A stretch of DNA of 64,000 bases from Chloroflexota bacterium (GCA_005882115.1 VBEG01000038.1:1-64000); one strand, 5' to 3'. Positions 27,692 through 37,705 are shown, counted from the stretch's first letter. Made by a program: numbers and translations. The notes: generated by a model from the letters alone, not told the origin.

Positions 27692-28066
27692 CTAAAACCC
27701 GCGCTGTTCCATCTGCTTGGCGGTGCGATACGCGTCCACGATGCTGAAGACCCACAGCGTTCCGCCGCCAAGCTCCATCGGCACACCAACCGCGGCACCG
27801 ATGACCGTCAGGTCGAGGTCGAACCCGAAGAACTGAAGGCCGCCGATACCCAGCAGGTACGCGAAGCCTTTCATATTGTGCCCGAGATAGAAGTGCCCCA
27901 GCCCGGGGATGATGGCCAGGGCCGCCGCGAGCGCGGGATTCTTGCGCGGCCGGACAGCGGCCGCGTAGTAACCGCCGCCTGACGCCGGAGAACCGCATCG
28001 CGGACATGGAGCGGACGGATTCGTGAGGAGCGCCCCGCAGCGCCCGCACAGGACCTCAGATGCCAT
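27692..28066 (-). CDS. zinc-ribbon plus multi-TM protein (TM2-like)
   Basis: CGRCGALL...CPRCGSP ribbon, IIPGLGHFYLGHNMKGFAYLL. Confidence 0.7.
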   Translation of the reverse strand: MASEVLCGRCGALLTNPSAPCPRCGSPASGGGYYAAAVRPRKNPALAAALAIIPGLGHFYLGHNMKGFAYLLGIGGLQFFGFDLDLTVIGAAVGVPMELGGGTLWVFSIVDAYRTAKQMEQRGF

Positions 28067-28106
28067 CCCTACTCTCAGTTTGCCCGTTTTTGCTACGTTC
28101 CGAACC

Positions 28107-29279
28107 ATGGATCTCGGATTCACGGCCGAGGAGGAAGCCTTCAGGCACGAGGTCCGAAGCTGGCTCGAAGCGAACCTTCCGAGCGAGTGGCGCCAGGGCG
28201 GCAAAGGGGGCTATCGGGACGAGGAGGACGCTGACCTTCAGCGGCAGTGGCAGCGGCGGCTCTACGAGGGCGGCTGGCTCAAGCTCGGGTGGCCCCGGGA
28301 AGCCGGAGGCAGCGGTGCGACGCCGGTCATGCAGGCGATCTACCAGGAGGAGCTTGCCCAGGCCGGCGCGCCAGGAATCCTGGGACGGCTCGGTGTCACG
28401 CTTCTCGCCCCGACCCTGGTCGCGCACGGCACTCCATGGCAGAAGGAGACCTACGTCGAGAAGATCCTGAGCGGCGAGCTGATCTTCTGCCAGGGCTTCA
28501 GCGAGCCGGACGCCGGCAGCGATCTCGCGGGCCTGCGCACGCGCGCGGAGCGGCGCGACGGGCAGTGGGTTCTGAACGGTCAGAAGACATGGTCGAGCGG
28601 GGCTCATTACTCGGACCGCAGCTTCCTGCTCGCTCGCACCGACACCGCGGCGGAGCCACACCGCGGCATCGGCTTCTTTCTGGTCGATATGAAGCAGCCT
28701 GCCGTCGAGGTGCGGCGGATCACGCAGATGACGGGTGGCGGCGAGTTCGGCGAGATCTTCCTCTCGGGAGCGCAGGTCGAAGACCGCGACCTGGTCGGCG
28801 AGCCTGGGGATGGCTGGAAGATCGCGATGACGGTGTTCGGGTTCGAACGCGGCGGACTGGCCCAGGCGGCGCGGTTCGAGCGCGCGGTGGCCGAGCTCGC
28901 CTCGCTCGCCCGTGACCGCGGCGCCGGCGCCGACGCCACCACGCGACAGAAGGTCGCCCAGGCGCAGATCGAGGCGCACGTATTCCGCCTGATCGGCATG
29001 CGCAATCTCACCCAGGCGCAGCACGGCCACGCGCCGGGCCCGGAGGCGAGCGTGGTCAAGCTCTACTGGAGCGAGATGGACAAAAGGCTCCAGGAAACCG
29101 CGATTGGCATCGAAGGCATGTACGGTGCGCTGGCGCCGGAATCGGCGCTCGCGATCGAAGGCGGCCGCTGGCAGTACGCATGGATGTGGGCGCAGGCGGA
29201 GACGATCTACGCCGGTTCCTCGGAGATCCAGCGCAACATCATCGCCGAGCGCGTGCTGGGTCTGCCGCGCGGCCGTTGA
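28107..29279 (+). CDS. acyl-CoA dehydrogenase
   Basis: CQGFSEPDAGSDLAGLRTRAER, QKTWSSGAHYSD, YAGSSEIQRNIIAERVLGLPR. Confidence 0.93.
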   Translation: MDLGFTAEEEAFRHEVRSWLEANLPSEWRQGGKGGYRDEEDADLQRQWQRRLYEGGWLKLGWPREAGGSGATPVMQAIYQEELAQAGAPGILGRLGVTLLAPTLVAHGTPWQKETYVEKILSGELIFCQGFSEPDAGSDLAGLRTRAERRDGQWVLNGQKTWSSGAHYSDRSFLLARTDTAAEPHRGIGFFLVDMKQPAVEVRRITQMTGGGEFGEIFLSGAQVEDRDLVGEPGDGWKIAMTVFGFERGGLAQAARFERAVAELASLARDRGAGADATTRQKVAQAQIEAHVFRLIGMRNLTQAQHGHAPGPEASVVKLYWSEMDKRLQETAIGIEGMYGALAPESALAIEGGRWQYAWMWAQAETIYAGSSEIQRNIIAERVLGLPRGR

Positions 29280-29695
29280 GCACGACCACACCGGTGATCG
29301 ACCGACTGCGAGCCCGAATCGGCGTCGACGGAGCACCCGTCACGGCGGCGGTCGAGGCCGGACACGTGAGCCGATTCGCGGCTGCGATCGGCGATCCCAA
29401 TCCGCGCTGGACAAAAGAGGCGCCGCCGACCTTTCTTGTTGCGTTGGCGCCAGTCGCTCTGCACCTCGCCGAGGCAGAGGAGTACGGCAAAGGCTGGCTG
29501 AACGGAGGCAACCGCTTCGAATATTTCACGCCCGTGTTGATCGGGGACCACATCACCGCGACCGGCCAGGTCGCCGACGTCTATGAGAAGAGTGGATCGA
29601 CCGGGAACCTGCTGTTCATCATCTTCGAGACTCGTTACGTCAACCAGGACGGGGTCGTGGTCGCGAAGCTGCGCGGGACGATGATCCGCCGATGA
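29276..29695 (+). CDS. MaoC-like / FAS1-like dehydratase N-terminal-type subunit, TTG start
   Basis: HVSRFAAAIGDPNPRW, NGGNRFEYFTPVLIGDHI; TTGA overlap. Confidence 0.8.
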   Translation: MSTTTPVIDRLRARIGVDGAPVTAAVEAGHVSRFAAAIGDPNPRWTKEAPPTFLVALAPVALHLAEAEEYGKGWLNGGNRFEYFTPVLIGDHITATGQVADVYEKSGSTGNLLFIIFETRYVNQDGVVVAKLRGTMIRR

Positions 29696-30081
29696 AGGTT
29701 GAGGTCGGCCACGAGATTCCGGCGCTGGTCAAGCACCCCACAACGCGACAGCTGGTCCAGTACGCGGGTGCGCAGGGCGACTTCTACGAGATCCACTACG
29801 ACCAGGCGTACGCGCAGAGCGTCGGCTTACCAGGCGTGATCCTGCACGGGCTGCTCAAGGCGGCGTTTCTCGGCCAGCTCGTGACCGACTGGCTCGGCGA
29901 TCGCGGCACGCTGAAGACTTTCGAGGTCAGTTATCGCGGCATCGACGTGCCAGCTCAACCGTACCGGTGCCGAGGTCGGGTCAAGCGGGTTGACGGTCCG
30001 GAGGTGGAGCTCGAGATCTGGGGCGAGAACGACGAGGGTCAGCGCACCACAGTCGGAACGGCTACTGTCGAGATCCGCTGA
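29692..30081 (+). CDS. MaoC-like (R)-specific hydratase
   Basis: QYAGAQGDFYEIHYDQAYAQSVGLPGVILHGLLKAAF hydratase 2 motif. Confidence 0.88.
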   Translation: MKVEVGHEIPALVKHPTTRQLVQYAGAQGDFYEIHYDQAYAQSVGLPGVILHGLLKAAFLGQLVTDWLGDRGTLKTFEVSYRGIDVPAQPYRCRGRVKRVDGPEVELEIWGENDEGQRTTVGTATVEIR

Positions 30082-30536
30082 TGTTCTCGCTGTATCTCGT
30101 GCTGAAGTTCATCCACATTCTGTCGGCGATCGTTGCCGTAGGCGCGAACATCACCTACGGCGTCTGGAACGTCCGCGGCGCCGGCGATCCCGCGCACCTG
30201 GGGTTTGCGCTCAAAGGCATCAAGTTCCTGGACGATCGCATCGCCAACCCGGCTTACGGGGTGCTCCTTCTGACCGGCTTGATCATGGTCTTCATGCAGT
30301 GGAGGATCACCGACCTCTGGATCATCCTCGCGCTGGTTCTCTTTGCTGCCGTGGTGGTGCTTGGCGTGGCGTTTTACTCGCCTCTGCTCAAGAATCAGAT
30401 CAAGCTGGTCGAGGAAGGGGCGACTGCTTCACCCGAGTATGCAAGGTTGTCCGCGATCGGCCGGCGCTTCGGTCCTGGCCTGGGCGTGATCGTGGTCGTG
30501 ATCCTCGTCCTGATGGTGTTCAAGCCCCACCTGTAG
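30081..30536 (+). CDS. four-TM integral membrane protein (DUF2269-like)
   Basis: LKFIHILSAIVAVGANITYG, four hydrophobic segments. Confidence 0.65.
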   Translation: MFSLYLVLKFIHILSAIVAVGANITYGVWNVRGAGDPAHLGFALKGIKFLDDRIANPAYGVLLLTGLIMVFMQWRITDLWIILALVLFAAVVVLGVAFYSPLLKNQIKLVEEGATASPEYARLSAIGRRFGPGLGVIVVVILVLMVFKPHL

Positions 30537-31213
30537 ATCGAGAACAGCAAAAGCACCGTCCCGTCGATGATGCAGTAGCCGGCCGCGATCACCGAGGGCG
30601 GGTTGCCTGACGGAATACCGGTCCAGGGGGCTGCGGGCAGCCAGTACCAGTTGCCGAGAGACGTACCGACGATCTCGAGCTCGCTCACGATGATGAAGAT
30701 CGCGGCGAACAGCGGCCACCGCGGTGAGCGCAGCAGGAAGTAGGCGAACACGGGAAAGCACATCGCTCCCTGAACGTCAATGCGACCGGTCACGACGGGC
30801 AGGACGGTGAGTCCGAGCACCGCCCATGCGCCGGCGACCGCGAGGATGGCGTACGCGAGCCGGCGACGGTACCGGGTCACGATCGGCGTCTGCGCAGCCA
30901 GCAAGCCGAAGAGATACACAAGTCCGTGGCCGGGCGGGACGAACAGCGGCACGTTGTGCAGCCGGTACGCGTAGATGCCCCAGATGAGGGAGCTGAAGAT
31001 TTCAAAGCCTGTCGCGACCGCAACGCAGACCCATACCTGCATCCGCTGCTCTTTAGGCGCCTTCAGCGCCGCGAGGTAAAGAGCGAGGAAGGTGAGCGCG
31101 CCAAGCAGGTACTGCTGCCACACCGCCGTGATGCAGCTGTCGGCGAAGAGGCCGACCGGGATGTAGAGGAGAAGGTAGGCCTGCAACCAGTAGGGTTGCA
31201 GGCCTTTAGCCAT
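30395..31213 (-). CDS. polytopic membrane protein, unknown function
   Basis: Seven or so hydrophobic segments; C-terminus overlaps the convergent gene. Confidence 0.55.
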   Translation of the reverse strand: MAKGLQPYWLQAYLLLYIPVGLFADSCITAVWQQYLLGALTFLALYLAALKAPKEQRMQVWVCVAVATGFEIFSSLIWGIYAYRLHNVPLFVPPGHGLVYLFGLLAAQTPIVTRYRRRLAYAILAVAGAWAVLGLTVLPVVTGRIDVQGAMCFPVFAYFLLRSPRWPLFAAIFIIVSELEIVGTSLGNWYWLPAAPWTGIPSGNPPSVIAAGYCIIDGTVLLLFSIYRWGLNTIRTRITTTITPRPGPKRRPIADNLAYSGEAVAPSSTSLI

Positions 31214-31221
31214 GACCCTGA

Positions 31222-32481
31222 CTACTTGATGGTGCCTCTCTCGTCGATGAGGGTGCCCTGGAGCTTCCAGCCGGTGCCGGTCCAGGTGATGACCTGCTCC
31301 TGCATGATCGGGAAGTGGTCACTCGAGGTGGTGGTGAGCTTGACCCCGGGCAGTAGGAAGGGGTTCGTTTCGTTCAGCTGGCTGCTGGCGATCTTCATGA
31401 CGTTTGCTCGCGTCAGAGTGGAGCCGGCCTGCTTGAGGACGTCCACCATCGTGTAGGCGACGGCGACACCATAGATGTTGAAGCCGTCATTCGGATCGCA
31501 CTTCGAACAATTCGCGATCACGGTCTTGTACAGCTTCATACCGTCGTCGCCGGCCCACTGAGAGTCCGTCGGGTCTTTGAGGTAGCTGACGCTGGTCACA
31601 TTCTGGTTCGCGGCACCGGCCTTGGCCGCCAGGCCCATGTAGACCTGGGGGTTGGACACTGAGTTGAGATAGATGGTCGGCTGCCAGTGCAGGAGCGTCA
31701 CGATGACGAGCGATTTGATCGTGAAACCAGGGGTCGAGAACAGGAAAAGCGTGTCCACACCCGCCGCCTTGAGCTTCGTGAGCTGAGCCGCAGTATTGGC
31801 GGCCGTGACGTCATAGCTCTCCTTGGCGACAATCATCGAAGCCTTAGCGCCAAGGCCGTCGGTCAGGCCCTTCAGATAGTCCTGGCCGTAGTCGTCGTTC
31901 TGGTAGAGGACGCCGATCTTCGCGCTCGAGTGCTTGGCCAGCACGTCCTTGGCGTAGATGTGGGATTCCCCCTGGTAGGGCGGCTGCCAGCTCATCGTCC
32001 ACTGGTTGGAGGCGAAGTCCTTGCCCCACGTGGTCGCGCCGGTGGCGACGAAGAGCTGTGGCACTTTCTTCGAGTTGAGATAGTCGCGGACCGAGGTTTG
32101 AGCTTGGGTACCCAGGCCGCTGAACATCGCGAATACCTGGTCCTGCTCGACCAGCTGCTTGGTCAGCGGCACGGTCTGAGCCGGGTTGTACGCGTCGTCG
32201 AGGATCTTGAAATTGATCTTCCGCCCGTTCACGCCGCCCTGGCTGTTGATGTACGTGAAGTAGGCGAGCTCGGCGTTCGCGATGGTGCCGTAGGCCGCGG
32301 CGGGCCCGGACTGGGCGATCGTGTTGCCGAGCAGGATCGAGTTGCTGGTGATGCCGACGTCGGTTTGTGACGTCGTGCCTGTGCCGCCGCCACAGGCGGC
32401 AAGGGTGACCATGAATACCGCGACCGCGGCCAATCGTGGTGCGATTCGTCCCATAGAAACTCCCTCCGCTTTGATGAACAT
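31222..32481 (-). CDS. ABC transporter substrate-binding lipoprotein, branched-chain amino acid type
   Basis: Lipobox LAACGGG; GNTIAQSGPAAAYG periplasmic ligand-binding fold. Confidence 0.9.
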   Translation of the reverse strand: MFIKAEGVSMGRIAPRLAAVAVFMVTLAACGGGTGTTSQTDVGITSNSILLGNTIAQSGPAAAYGTIANAELAYFTYINSQGGVNGRKINFKILDDAYNPAQTVPLTKQLVEQDQVFAMFSGLGTQAQTSVRDYLNSKKVPQLFVATGATTWGKDFASNQWTMSWQPPYQGESHIYAKDVLAKHSSAKIGVLYQNDDYGQDYLKGLTDGLGAKASMIVAKESYDVTAANTAAQLTKLKAAGVDTLFLFSTPGFTIKSLVIVTLLHWQPTIYLNSVSNPQVYMGLAAKAGAANQNVTSVSYLKDPTDSQWAGDDGMKLYKTVIANCSKCDPNDGFNIYGVAVAYTMVDVLKQAGSTLTRANVMKIASSQLNETNPFLLPGVKLTTTSSDHFPIMQEQVITWTGTGWKLQGTLIDERGTIK

Positions 32482-32484
32482 GTA

Positions 32485-33576
32485 TTAAACAGTCTGGGGG
32501 TCGGGAGGCAATTGTCCAGTCTCCCGATCCGTTGCGCCGCGCAAACGCCGGTAGAGCCAGTCATAGCCGGCCCGGATCAGGCCGACGATGCCGTTCGGGG
32601 CGAAGATCATGATCAGGATCAGCAGCACGCCGTAGGAAACCGCAGGCCCGGCGTTCTTGACGGTCGAAGCCACCTGGTCGGGGATCCAACTCTGGCTCGG
32701 CACCCACTGGTTGGCCTCGATCGGGAGAAAGTAGGCAAAGATCGCCCCGAGCAATGGGCCGGGGATGGAAGCCAGCCCTCCGACGACCGCACCCACCAGG
32801 AGCTGGATCGAAAGCGATACCGGGAACGTGTCCGGGCTGACGAAACCGGTGGCCAGACCAAAAAGCGATCCGGCGATGCCCGCGTAGAAGGCCGAGATCC
32901 CAAACGCGAGCGTCTTGAAGCCTGCGATGTTAACGCCGTACGCAGCGGCCGCGACTTCGCCGTCGCGCAACGCGCGCATGGCGCGCCCAGGCCGGTGCCG
33001 GACAAGGTTCCAGGCCACCCAGAAGAGGAGCAACGCGCAGAAGAGGGAGATGTAGTAGATCCATTGGTCGCTGGTCATCGCGGTCCCGGTGACCGCCGCA
33101 AACAGGTCGCTTGCGAACGGGGGTGGGTCGGGCTGGATGAGGATGATCCCCTGCACGCCGCCGGTCAGCCCCTCCGGTCGTTTGATCAGGCTTGGGGTGA
33201 CCACGGCCAGCGCGAATGTGGCCAAGGCGAGGTAAAGAGGCGAGAGACGCAGGGCGGGAAAGCCGAAAAGAAATCCAACCAGTCCCGTGAACAACGTGGC
33301 GATGGGGATCGTGAGGAGGTAGTCCATCTTGTAGCGGTGAGCCAGGATGGCAGACGTATAAGCGCCGAGTGCCATGAACGCGCCGTGGCCGAGTGAGAGC
33401 TGGCCGCTGTAGCCGACCAGGATGTTGAGGCCCATGACCGCGATTGCCAGGATCAAGGCCTGCGCCCACAGGCTGGACTGAAAGCTCGAGATCACGGTCG
33501 GAAAGCCGAGAAAGAAGACGACCGCGATCACGACCAGCCAGTAGCGCGGCGGGGCATTGCGCAGACGCGGCATCAT
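32485..33576 (-). CDS. livM: branched-chain amino acid ABC permease, LivM type
   Basis: GYSGQLSLGHGAFMALGAYTSAIL, GRAMRALRDGEVAAAAYGV. Confidence 0.92.
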   Translation of the reverse strand: MMPRLRNAPPRYWLVVIAVVFFLGFPTVISSFQSSLWAQALILAIAVMGLNILVGYSGQLSLGHGAFMALGAYTSAILAHRYKMDYLLTIPIATLFTGLVGFLFGFPALRLSPLYLALATFALAVVTPSLIKRPEGLTGGVQGIILIQPDPPPFASDLFAAVTGTAMTSDQWIYYISLFCALLLFWVAWNLVRHRPGRAMRALRDGEVAAAAYGVNIAGFKTLAFGISAFYAGIAGSLFGLATGFVSPDTFPVSLSIQLLVGAVVGGLASIPGPLLGAIFAYFLPIEANQWVPSQSWIPDQVASTVKNAGPAVSYGVLLILIMIFAPNGIVGLIRAGYDWLYRRLRGATDRETGQLPPDPQTV

Positions 33577-34460
33577 TAAACGCGACGGATCGCGGCGCGC
33601 CCGAACAATCCATTGGGCCTGGCGATGAGCACGGCGATGATGATCGCGAGTCCGACCGCCAGCTGAAGGTCACCACCGACGCCGGGTAGGTATGCCCCCG
33701 CGAGGTTGACCGTGACGCCGACGATCAATCCGCCGATGACCGCGCCGAGCGGGCTCTCGATGCCGCCCAGGACGGCCGCAGCGAAGGCGTAGATGATGAT
33801 CGACTGCATCATGTTCGGCTCCAGCAAGAGGATCGGCGCGACCATGATTCCCGACACTGCGCCGACCGCCGAAGCCAGGCCCCAACCAAGAGCGAGCATC
33901 CAGCTGACCTGCACGCCAAGGAGCCGACTGGCCTCCGGATGGTGGGCCGCCGCGCGCATCGTCAGCCCAACCGTCGTCCGCTGCAGCAGCAAATAGACGC
34001 CGAGCAGCACGAGGCCGGAGACTGCGATCACACCCATGTCTCGATAGCTGATGAAGACGCCGAACAGGTCTGCGCTGTCCGCCGAGAAAGGACTCGGAAA
34101 AGACCGCGGCACGTAGCCGAAGATGAAACCGGCGAAACCGTTGACCAGCGTCGCCAGGCCGAGCGTGATGATGACCAGGGTCAGGACGGGAGCTCGCTCG
34201 ACGGGCTTGATGACCAGGCGCTGGATGAGGATGCCCCCGCCGAACGCGAGGACGAGCGTGATGGGAAAAGCGATCCAGTAGCTCATCCCTCGGTTGATCA
34301 GCGCGTACGCGACGAACGTGGCGAACATGGCCATCTCGCCCTGCGCGAAGTTGACGAGGCCCATCGCGTTGTAGATCAGGACGAGGGCGAGGGCGAGGCT
34401 CGCGAAGATGCCGCCGATCGCGATCCCGCTCACGACCTGCTGGAAAAACTCTTGCATCAC
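33576..34460 (-). CDS. livH: branched-chain amino acid ABC permease, LivH type
   Basis: MGLVNFAQGEMAMFATFVAY, MRAAAHHPEASRLLGV. Confidence 0.92.
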   Translation of the reverse strand: MMQEFFQQVVSGIAIGGIFASLALALVLIYNAMGLVNFAQGEMAMFATFVAYALINRGMSYWIAFPITLVLAFGGGILIQRLVIKPVERAPVLTLVIITLGLATLVNGFAGFIFGYVPRSFPSPFSADSADLFGVFISYRDMGVIAVSGLVLLGVYLLLQRTTVGLTMRAAAHHPEASRLLGVQVSWMLALGWGLASAVGAVSGIMVAPILLLEPNMMQSIIIYAFAAAVLGGIESPLGAVIGGLIVGVTVNLAGAYLPGVGGDLQLAVGLAIIIAVLIARPNGLFGRAAIRRV

Positions 34461-35173
34461 TAGTAACCCAGGTAGGAGCGACGCACCGACTCGTTGTCCT
34501 TGAGGTCCGCGCTCGCCCCGGAAACAGCGACTCGACCCACCTCGAGGACGTAAGCGCTGCTGGAAAGTTCGAGCGCGATGCGCGCGTTCTGCTCGACAAG
34601 CAGCACCGCCACCCGACTCGCCTGGTTGATCGACTTGACGATCTGGAAGATCGCCCGCACGACCAGCGGTGCCAGCCCGAGGGAGGGTTCATCGAGCAGC
34701 ATGAGCTTCGGCTTCATGAGCAGCGCGCGCGCGAGCGCGAGCATCTGCTGCTCGCCCCCCGACAGCGTGCTGGCGGAAAGCTTGCGTCGTTCCTTGAGCA
34801 CGGGGAAGTATTCGAAGACGCGGTCGTAGTCCTTGCGCACCTCTGCGCCGTCGCGCCTTAGGTGCGAGCCGAGCTTCAGGTTCTCGTCGACGGTGAGCTC
34901 GGTGCAGATGCCGCGGCCTTCGGGGACGTGCGCGATTCCGGCGCGGACGATTTCCTCGGTCGCCAGTCGCCGCAGGGACCGGCCGCCGAATATGATGTCG
35001 CCGCTCCAGCGCACGCCGGCCGTGATCGCTCGCAAGGTCGTCGTCTTGCCCGCGCCATTGGCGCCGAGCAGGGAGACGATGCCTCCCTCGGGGACGGAAA
35101 GCGAGACCCCGTGCAGGACGGATCGCGGGCCGTAGCCCGCGTGAACTTCCTTCAGCTCGAGGAGGTTGGGCAC
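34460..35173 (-). CDS. livF: branched-chain amino acid ABC ATPase, LivF type
   Basis: LLGANGAGKTTTL Walker A, LSGGEQQMLALARAL, LLDEPSLGLAP. Confidence 0.94.
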   Translation of the reverse strand: MPNLLELKEVHAGYGPRSVLHGVSLSVPEGGIVSLLGANGAGKTTTLRAITAGVRWSGDIIFGGRSLRRLATEEIVRAGIAHVPEGRGICTELTVDENLKLGSHLRRDGAEVRKDYDRVFEYFPVLKERRKLSASTLSGGEQQMLALARALLMKPKLMLLDEPSLGLAPLVVRAIFQIVKSINQASRVAVLLVEQNARIALELSSSAYVLEVGRVAVSGASADLKDNESVRRSYLGY

Positions 35174-35938
35174 CTACGCGGCGCCGAGGTAGGCTTCGAT
35201 CACGGCTGGGTTGCGCTGGACCTCGGCCGGCGTGCCTTCGCCGATCTTCCTGCCGAAGTCGAGCACCACGACGTGGTCCGAGATCCCCATCACGAAGGCC
35301 ATGTGGTGCTCCACGAGCAACATCGTCACGCCGAGGTCGGTGTGCACGCGGCGAAGCAGGCGCGCCATGGCGTCCACCTCTTCATGGCTGATTCCGCCCG
35401 CGGGCTCATCCAGCAGGAGGAGGCGCGGGCGCGACACGAGCGCGCGGGCGAGTTCGACTCGCTTCTGCAGGCCGAAAGGCAGAGCCGCGACTGGATGGTC
35501 GGCCCGTGCGACGAGGCCGACGAAGTCGAGCATCTCGAGTGCCCGTTTCCGCGACTCCGATTCCGCCGCGAGCGCACCAGGCAAGGGCACGGAGGCTTGC
35601 AGCCAACCGCTCTTTGTCCGCGTGTGATCACCGACGATCACGTTGTCGAGGACGGTCATCGAGCGGAACAGAGCGACGTTCTGAAAGGTGCGGGCCAGTC
35701 CGTTACGGATGACGTGATGGGCGCGGATCGAAAGCACCGAACGCCCGTCGATGAGGACCGTCCCCGTGCTTGGTCGGTACACCCGTGTGATGACGTTGAA
35801 CAGCGTTGTCTTGCCGGCGCCGTTGGGGCCGATGAGGCCGACGACCTGCCCGGCGTCGACACCGAACGACACGCGATCCAGCGCGACGACTCCCCCGAAG
35901 CGCACGCTGAGGTCTCTGACCTCGAGTAGTGCAGCCAC
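35174..35938 (-). CDS. livG: branched-chain amino acid ABC ATPase, LivG type
   Basis: LIGPNGAGKTTLFNVI Walker A, LLLDEPAGGISHEEVD. Confidence 0.94.
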   Translation of the reverse strand: MAALLEVRDLSVRFGGVVALDRVSFGVDAGQVVGLIGPNGAGKTTLFNVITRVYRPSTGTVLIDGRSVLSIRAHHVIRNGLARTFQNVALFRSMTVLDNVIVGDHTRTKSGWLQASVPLPGALAAESESRKRALEMLDFVGLVARADHPVAALPFGLQKRVELARALVSRPRLLLLDEPAGGISHEEVDAMARLLRRVHTDLGVTMLLVEHHMAFVMGISDHVVVLDFGRKIGEGTPAEVQRNPAVIEAYLGAA

Positions 35939-35975
35939 TCCGCCGAAGTCTAAGTTCGGCTGGCGCGCCTTTCTA

Positions 35976-36941
35976 CTAATCCCCTGGCTGGGGCATCTCC
36001 GGCCAGTCGTCGTCCGGCCGCTTGGCGGTGGGTGGCGTCGGGTAGCCGCTGTCCGGCGTGCCCAGCCCCCACTCGACGACCGGCGGCTCGGGCTGCTGAA
36101 CCGCGGGCGGTGGCGTTTGAGGAGCCGCAGGCGGTGGTGCCTGCGCTCCGGGTGGCGGCATCGTCTCCGTCCACGCCGAGGACGGTGCCACGTCCGCCGG
36201 ACGGACAGGAGCGGTGCCGAAGGCGGCAGAGTAGTCCGGTCGCGTCGCCCGGTGGACCACCGCGGCGGACGGGAGCGGCGCCAGCCGGCGAGGTCGCCTG
36301 AGGACGCTGAACGCCCAGTACGCCAACGCCAGGAGGAGCGCGCCGACGCCGAAGATCGGCAGGAACACGAAGGGCGGCTTCGAGATCACGTCGAACCCAC
36401 TGAGCGTCGTGTTGACGCGCGCTGGTGTGGCGGCCTGTGGGGTCGGAGTCGGCTGATCTGTCGGCGATGGAGACGGCAATTCACTGGGCGTCGGCGAGGG
36501 TGGCGGCGACGCGACAGCCGCCTGGACGGTGAAGTTGGCGCACGGGTTCGGCTGGACGTTGGCGCATAGCTTGTGGACTCCCGGAGCGTCGTTCGCGCCC
36601 GGCTTCACGCGCGCGTTGAAGTTGCCGTTGGCGTCGGCCGTCGCCGTGCCCGCGACTTTGCTCGGCTGATCCCAGAAGAGCGTCATCTGCTCATTCGGCA
36701 GGAACTGGCCACCGATCACATTGATCACGGTCGTCACGCTGCCTGCTGTCACATCAAGCGACAGGAAGGCGTTGACCGGGATTGGGCTAGGGCTGGGGGA
36801 AGGCGAGGGTGAAGGAGAGCCGGCCGCCGACGGGGTGCTGGCGGCGCTGGGATTCGTGGTTGGACTCGGACTGGTATCGCTTTGGGCCGCTACCACCAAC
36901 AGCCAGACAGGGAGAAACACCAGGAGCCGGAGAAACCGCAT
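35976..36941 (-). CDS. secreted/membrane-anchored protein with Pro/Ser-rich linkers and one Ig-like domain
   Basis: Signal-like N-terminus, SPSPSPSPSPSP linker, single TM, Pro-rich C-terminus. Confidence 0.65.
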   Translation of the reverse strand: MRFLRLLVFLPVWLLVVAAQSDTSPSPTTNPSAASTPSAAGSPSPSPSPSPSPIPVNAFLSLDVTAGSVTTVINVIGGQFLPNEQMTLFWDQPSKVAGTATADANGNFNARVKPGANDAPGVHKLCANVQPNPCANFTVQAAVASPPPSPTPSELPSPSPTDQPTPTPQAATPARVNTTLSGFDVISKPPFVFLPIFGVGALLLALAYWAFSVLRRPRRLAPLPSAAVVHRATRPDYSAAFGTAPVRPADVAPSSAWTETMPPPGAQAPPPAAPQTPPPAVQQPEPPVVEWGLGTPDSGYPTPPTAKRPDDDWPEMPQPGD

Positions 36942-36973
36942 GAAGGCGGGCAACGATACCAGACGCTGGTTGG

Positions 36974-37705
36974 TTACACCGGGGGCCAAGGGATCGACCA
37001 GGCAGAGGTGGGCTCGGGAAAGCGCCATTTCGGATCGAGGACGCCGCGCAGGCGCCGTTTCAAGACACGGTTCTCGCCCGGGCTGAGCAATGTTCCAAGC
37101 CACCGACCGAGCGTTCCGCGCTCCGCCTCGATCAACGTTCGTTCGACGTCGCCGCAGACCTCCTGGGGCAGTTCGCGACCGGCAAAGTCCCAGATCACTG
37201 TCCGCAGCTTCTGATCCACGTGAAACGTGAGGCCATGGTCGATCACCCACACGTTGTCGTCCTTGTCGAACAGACAGTGCCCCGACTTGCGGTCGGCGTT
37301 GTTGGTGATCACGTCGAAGAGCGCGACCTGCATCCAGGTTTCCATCGGGGCCTGATTCGCGCCCAGGAAGTGGCGTCCGTCAGCTTCGATGAACAGCTGG
37401 ACCGCGCCGACCCCGTGGGGAGCTTTGCGGCGGGCCACCGTGGGCGGGATCCGCGGCCAGCCCAGGACCTTGCTCAGCTCGTACGCCGCGACTTCACGCT
37501 GGTACAGGGTCCCAGCGTCGAAGTCCCACAGCGGCGACTCCCCCTTGGCCGGTTTGTAGACGACGCGCAGCCTTGAAGGCCGATGAGGCCCGAGCTGGGC
37601 GAGAAAGGTGTAGTTCGAGGCGCCGTGAAGCAGGCCCAGGATCTTGAAGTCGGGAAGATCCCGGAGGAGCTGCTCGGTCTCCTCAGAAGATGGGCCTGGC
37701 ACCAT
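36974..37705 (-). CDS. SCO1664 family protein (PI3/4-kinase-like fold)
   Basis: VVYKPAKGESPLWDFDAGTLYQREVAAYELS, FDVITNNADRKSGHCLFD, VWVIDHGLTFH. Confidence 0.88.
   Translation of the reverse strand: MVPGPSSEETEQLLRDLPDFKILGLLHGASNYTFLAQLGPHRPSRLRVVYKPAKGESPLWDFDAGTLYQREVAAYELSKVLGWPRIPPTVARRKAPHGVGAVQLFIEADGRHFLGANQAPMETWMQVALFDVITNNADRKSGHCLFDKDDNVWVIDHGLTFHVDQKLRTVIWDFAGRELPQEVCGDVERTLIEAERGTLGRWLGTLLSPGENRVLKRRLRGVLDPKWRFPEPTSAWSIPWPPV

Noticed and set aside
36780-36850. Repetitive SPSPSPSP-encoding tract as a microsatellite or phase-variable locus
   Set aside because: Codes for a Pro/Ser linker of a secreted protein; codons vary, so it is not a slippage-prone perfect repeat
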